Source: a bacterium (GTDB lineage Bacteria; Actinomycetota; Acidimicrobiia; Spongiisociales; ZC4RG35). From it: DNA of 34,138 bases. Positions within the stretch are counted from its first letter, which is position 1. Every line of letters begins with the position of its first letter. The notes below the pieces were generated by a model. The model did no database searches, had not been told where the DNA came from, and saw nothing but the letters and a program-made list of their open reading frames with translations. Positions 31,163-34,138 of the stretch are shown here, one piece after another. The translations under genes were made by a program, and so were the position numbers. The stretch is taken from NCBI GenBank assembly GCA_024639335.1, contig JAHEIN010000011.1, forward strand, positions 1-34,138. The letters are read 5' to 3'.

Positions 31163-32541
31163 CAGGCACCCCCGTACGTGACTCGTCGACCGCTTGTCCG
31201 GAATTGCCACAAGGTGATTCCGATCACGGCGATGAACAACAGCACGGATTGCGCCGCTCCCCTGCCGAGGTCGCCGTTGTTGACGCCGACCCTGATGATC
31301 TCGTAGATGGCGACAGAAGTGTCACCGGCCGGCGCGCCCCTCGTCATGAATTCGATCGTTGCATAGATCTCGAAGAACGCATACGTGAGGTTGGTCACCA
31401 AAAGGAAGAAGGTGATCGGCGAGAGCCCTGGCCACACCACCTTGAGGAAACGTTGCCATGGTGAGGCGCCATCGATCACGGCCGCTTCGACCTGATCGAG
31501 CGAGACGGCCTGGAATCCGGCCAGATAGAAGAGGATGTTGTACCCGAGGATCTTCCACGAGCTCGCCAGGATGATTGCGGTCTGGGCCAGGAAGGTGCTC
31601 TCCCGATAGTTGGGCACGTCGATGCCGAACCAAGTGTCCATCGTGTGTGTGAAGATCCCTGCCGTCGGGTCGAAGATCATGAAGAACAGCACGCCGGCCA
31701 CGGCAGGCGAGATGGCATACGGCCAGATGAGGAGTGTGCGGTAGACGCTTCCACCCCGGAGACTGCGGTACGCGAGATAGGCGATCGCCAAGCCGAGGCT
31801 CATCCCTACGACGACGATCCCGACGGAGATGATGACGGTGGTCAGATAGACGGATCGGAAGTCCACGTTCCCCCCGCCACCCGGCGAGAACATGGCGTAG
31901 AGGGCGACGAACACCGACAGCATGGCCACGATCGCGGCGACGTCGGCGGCCCGCCTCGGCCATGTCGCGAACGAGGTTCTGGTCCGCCAGAAACGTGCCC
32001 CGTAGACGAGGCCGATGGCGAGGAGGGGGTAGGCCACCAGGCGGAAGGGACTGGCGATCAGGAGTTCGCTGAAGTTCCCCAAGCACACATCGACCGACCG
32101 GGGGGCTCCCAGTCGGGTCAGCCTCGTGGACAGCGTGAACGTCTGGACCGCCGGCGTGTACAAGAAGATGATGAGTATCGCCAGGGTCGGCGCCAGGAGC
32201 ACCCATGGGACCCACCAGCCCATCCGGTAGCCGCCACTTCTGATCTCACCGGCGAACGCTTCCGAGTCGTCGGACACGCCGTCCTGACGGTCGAATACGG
32301 ATCGCAGCACGACCAGAGCGACCGCGGCTCCCGCCGCCATCAGACCGTACGCCATCAGGTGGTCGACGCCGGACGTCTCGGGAGCGAATCCACACCGACC
32401 CATTGCGATCGGTGTGACGGCGGCACCTCCGACAGCGACGACGGAACTGACCGCATAGCGGATTGGATCGCGTCGCTCGAAGAGGAAGCGAACGTAGGCA
32501 AGCCCGGCAAGGGCGGCGACGACGAGACCGATGATCAACAA
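31162..32541 (-). CDS. ABC transporter permease, UgpA/MalF type, enlarged with extra membrane segments
   Basis: The 459-aa product starts at TTG 32541 (a TAG lies in frame two codons upstream). The core permease begins near 110 (WVPWVLLAPTLAILIIFLY) and has the EAA loop VEAAVIDGASPWQRFLKVVWPGLSPI. UgpA-type subunits are normally about 290-310 aa. Two additions explain the difference: an N-terminal module (1-105) with three hydrophobic segments (about 1-18, 28-45, 62-80), and an insertion (about 165-225) with two more, placed between core helices 1 and 2. The reading frame is intact. It lies between the binding-protein gene and the UgpE-like gene. Confidence 0.9.
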   Translation of the reverse strand: MLIIGLVVAALAGLAYVRFLFERRDPIRYAVSSVVAVGGAAVTPIAMGRCGFAPETSGVDHLMAYGLMAAGAAVALVVLRSVFDRQDGVSDDSEAFAGEIRSGGYRMGWWVPWVLLAPTLAILIIFLYTPAVQTFTLSTRLTRLGAPRSVDVCLGNFSELLIASPFRLVAYPLLAIGLVYGARFWRTRTSFATWPRRAADVAAIVAMLSVFVALYAMFSPGGGGNVDFRSVYLTTVIISVGIVVVGMSLGLAIAYLAYRSLRGGSVYRTLLIWPYAISPAVAGVLFFMIFDPTAGIFTHTMDTWFGIDVPNYRESTFLAQTAIILASSWKILGYNILFYLAGFQAVSLDQVEAAVIDGASPWQRFLKVVWPGLSPITFFLLVTNLTYAFFEIYATIEFMTRGAPAGDTSVAIYEIIRVGVNNGDLGRGAAQSVLLFIAVIGITLWQFRTSGRRVTYGGA

Positions 32542-32565
32542 GAGCTACACCTCTGGAGGAACGGC

Positions 32566-32599
32566 GTGGGTGGGGGGAGCAGCTGCTCCCCCCACCCAC
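32566..32599. terminator. Perfect 34-nt palindrome between binding-protein and permease genes
   Basis: The arms GTGGGTGGGGGGAGCAG and CTGCTCCCCCCACCCAC are exact complements with no spacer, 7 nt after the binding-protein stop and 24 nt before the permease start. Such intercistronic hairpins typically stop or stabilise the upstream message so the binding protein is made in excess over permeases. There is no U-run, so partial termination or 3'-end protection is more likely than full termination. Confidence 0.75.
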
Positions 32600-32606
32600 A
32601 TTCCGG

Positions 32607-34052
32607 TCACTCGTCTCCGTACAGCAGTTCGTATTCGGTCAGTGACCGGTTGGCCTCTTCGTTGGCTTGCTCGAGACGCTCGGTCACGTCCACGTCGTTC
32701 ACGAGGATGTCCTCGATCGCTCCCGTGATGACGTCGCGAATCCCGACGAAGTTGCCGAGCAACGCGCCGAGCGATGCCGGCGTGTTCGCTGCGTCGGCGA
32801 GCTGGTCTGAGGCGACCTTCGAGTTCGGGCTCTCGTCGTACCAGCCGTCACCCTGGAGCAGGTCGACGGCGGCCTTCGTGATCGGCACATAGCCGGTGAT
32901 CTGGTGCCACTCGCCTGCGTTCTCGGGGTTCGAGAAGAAGTTCATGAACGCCAACGCACCGTCTTCTTGCACCGGATCCATGCCATCGAGCATCCACAGC
33001 GTGGCACCGCCGATCAGGTTGCCCACGTACTCGACGTCCTCGTTGCGTGGCATGTAGCTCGCTTGGTTCGTGAAGGCGGCATTGGTGTCGAAGAACGTGG
33101 TGTCCGAGCTCGAGTAGATGAGCATCGCGACTTCCTCGGCGAGGTACGCGTTCGACGTGCCGTCCCAGTCACGCTGGAGTCCGGTGTAGCTGTAGTACCC
33201 GGCGTCGTTCAGACCCTTCCACCAGTTGATGTAGTCGAGCATGCCGTCGGATGTGAGGAACACCTCCGTCGCACGATCGGACCGGCCGTTGTCGTTGTTG
33301 GCGAGCAGCTCGCCCTGCTGGCCCATGGACTGCTCCACGAACCACGAGTGGTTCGGCCACGTGATGCACGCATCTGGCCCGTCTGCCAGGGCGGCGATCG
33401 CCTCACATGTGGCCTCGACCTCTCCCCAGGTTGTCGGGGGCTCGGTGATCCCGGCCGCATTGAGAATGTCCATGTTGTTGAACATGACGGTGGTCGACGT
33501 GTTCCACGGCATCGAGTAGAACGAGCCGTCCACCGTGTAGTAGTTGCGAGCGGCGTCGACGACGTCGTCGAGCACGACAGGTTCGCCGAGGATCTCGGTG
33601 CGACCGTCGATGGCTTCGGTGACCGACTTGAAGATCGGGTTCCCCGACGCGTCGACGGCGTCGAGTGCTTGGCGGGTCGCCGCTTCGAAGAAGTGGATGA
33701 TCTCGGGCGGCTCACCGCTGTCGACGGCGAGGACTGCTGCGTCGAAGGCATCGTTGTACGAAGCAAAGGACGTGACCTGCACGTTGTATTCGGGGTGTTC
33801 GGCGTTGAAGGCCGCTGCCTTCTCTTCGGAGAACCCGAGACGTGCCTCGTCGGAGAACGCCACCCAGAAGTCGATGTCGATGACCTCGCCGCCACCTTCG
33901 GTCGTAGCGGGCGCCTCTGTGGCATCTGGGGTGTCCGCTGCGGTCGTGGCCGGCTGGTCGCCCGCCTCGGTCGTCTCCGTTCCAGGATCGTCACCACACG
34001 CCGCGGCCACCATGGCCAGGATCGTGAGGAGTATCAATAGACGGTGTTTCAT
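32607..34052 (-). CDS. ABC transporter substrate-binding lipoprotein, UgpB/MalE type
   Basis: This 481-aa lipoprotein has a signal with lipobox VAAAC (Cys19), a Thr/Glu/Ala linker to about residue 52, then a family-1 solute-binding fold. IDFWVAFSDEARLGFSEEKA starts the fold, EIIHFFEAATRQALDA and YYTVDGSFYSMPWNTSTTVM follow, and GYVPITKAAVDLLQG is a UgpB-like C-terminal feature. GGGAGAGAC precedes ATG 34052. It captures the substrate outside the membrane and delivers it to the two permeases. Ligand could be glycerol 3-phosphate, a glycerophosphodiester or a sugar. No ATPase gene is in the window. Confidence 0.93.
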   Translation of the reverse strand: MKHRLLILLTILAMVAAACGDDPGTETTEAGDQPATTAADTPDATEAPATTEGGGEVIDIDFWVAFSDEARLGFSEEKAAAFNAEHPEYNVQVTSFASYNDAFDAAVLAVDSGEPPEIIHFFEAATRQALDAVDASGNPIFKSVTEAIDGRTEILGEPVVLDDVVDAARNYYTVDGSFYSMPWNTSTTVMFNNMDILNAAGITEPPTTWGEVEATCEAIAALADGPDACITWPNHSWFVEQSMGQQGELLANNDNGRSDRATEVFLTSDGMLDYINWWKGLNDAGYYSYTGLQRDWDGTSNAYLAEEVAMLIYSSSDTTFFDTNAAFTNQASYMPRNEDVEYVGNLIGGATLWMLDGMDPVQEDGALAFMNFFSNPENAGEWHQITGYVPITKAAVDLLQGDGWYDESPNSKVASDQLADAANTPASLGALLGNFVGIRDVITGAIEDILVNDVDVTERLEQANEEANRSLTEYELLYGDE

Positions 34053-34069
34053 GTCTCTCCCTCGTCAGT

Positions 34070-34089
34070 CCCTGCTGCACCCAGCAGGG
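34070..34089. promoter_or_regulatory. Inverted repeat upstream of the binding-protein gene
   Basis: CCCTGCTG (34070-34077) and CAGCAGGG (34082-34089) are perfect inverted 8-mers around CACC, 17 bp upstream of the start codon. A TTGACC lies next to it on the minus strand. It could be a sugar-regulator operator or a leader hairpin. Confidence 0.45.
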
Positions 34090-34138
34090 GGTCAACGTCG
34101 ATGGCCGAGGCCATCCTCAATCGGACTCTATCGCTCCG

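Noticed and set aside
31645-34040. Two long plus-strand frames opposite the ABC permease and binding-protein genes
   Set aside because: Mirror composition rich in His, Asp and Arg; the minus-strand genes are clearly real.

Overview
The window reads as a high-GC Actinomycetota chromosome; Acidimicrobiia is possible but I cannot prove it. Reasons: strong G/C bias at third codon positions; FtsY with an N-terminal membrane anchor; a DUF3052 gene; a DUF4129-DUF4350-MoxR-DUF58 operon; lipoproteins with Thr-rich linkers after the lipobox; many GTG/TTG starts and 4-base start/stop overlaps. I saw no transposase, phage gene, tRNA, rRNA or CRISPR array. Product names rest on motif recognition, not on database searches.

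Layout. (1) 1-2988, minus strand: histidine kinase, NarL-type response regulator and a PQQ-type glucose/sorbosone dehydrogenase lipoprotein cut off by the left edge. (2) 3076-3936, plus strand: a lipoprotein with an AMIN-like domain, overlapping rimM tail to tail. (3) 3926-6383, minus strand: ffh-rpsP-khpA-rimM, the SRP and small-subunit ribosome maturation operon. (4) 6384-6826: a divergent spacer with a 14-bp tandem repeat and one of three related inverted repeats. (5) 6827-18082, plus strand, metabolic block: ppc; a DUF3179 lipoprotein; the salvage genes upp, an alkyltransferase-like gene, deoB and deoA; etfB-etfA behind a 22-bp palindromic operator; a DUF3052 gene; two small membrane proteins. 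(6) 18139-24947, minus strand: mutM, acyP, smc, two unrecognised small proteins, ftsY and cdd. (7) 25225-30312, plus strand: a five-gene cluster of membrane protein, DUF4129, DUF4350, MoxR ATPase and DUF58. (8) 30314-34052, minus strand: a sugar or glycerophosphodiester-type ABC importer (UgpB/UgpA/UgpE-like) without an ATPase gene in view.

How the genes work together. Ffh and FtsY are the two GTPases of co-translational targeting. Smc acts in chromosome segregation, and MutM in base-excision repair. DeoA, DeoB, Upp and Cdd form a pyrimidine and pentose salvage route. EtfAB carries electrons from acyl-CoA-type dehydrogenases. PEP carboxylase is anaplerotic. The metabolic block sits on the opposite strand between two housekeeping sets (mutM-smc-ftsY and ffh-rpsP-rimM) that are often close together in actinobacteria.

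The least explained items are: a family of intergenic inverted repeats with arms like TTCTTGTGACG/CGTCACAAGAA (three copies); an ABC permease enlarged by an N-terminal membrane module and an internal two-helix insertion; a perfect 34-nt palindrome between the binding-protein and permease genes; the two small proteins between smc and ftsY; and an alkyltransferase-like protein with Trp-Trp in place of the catalytic Cys-His.
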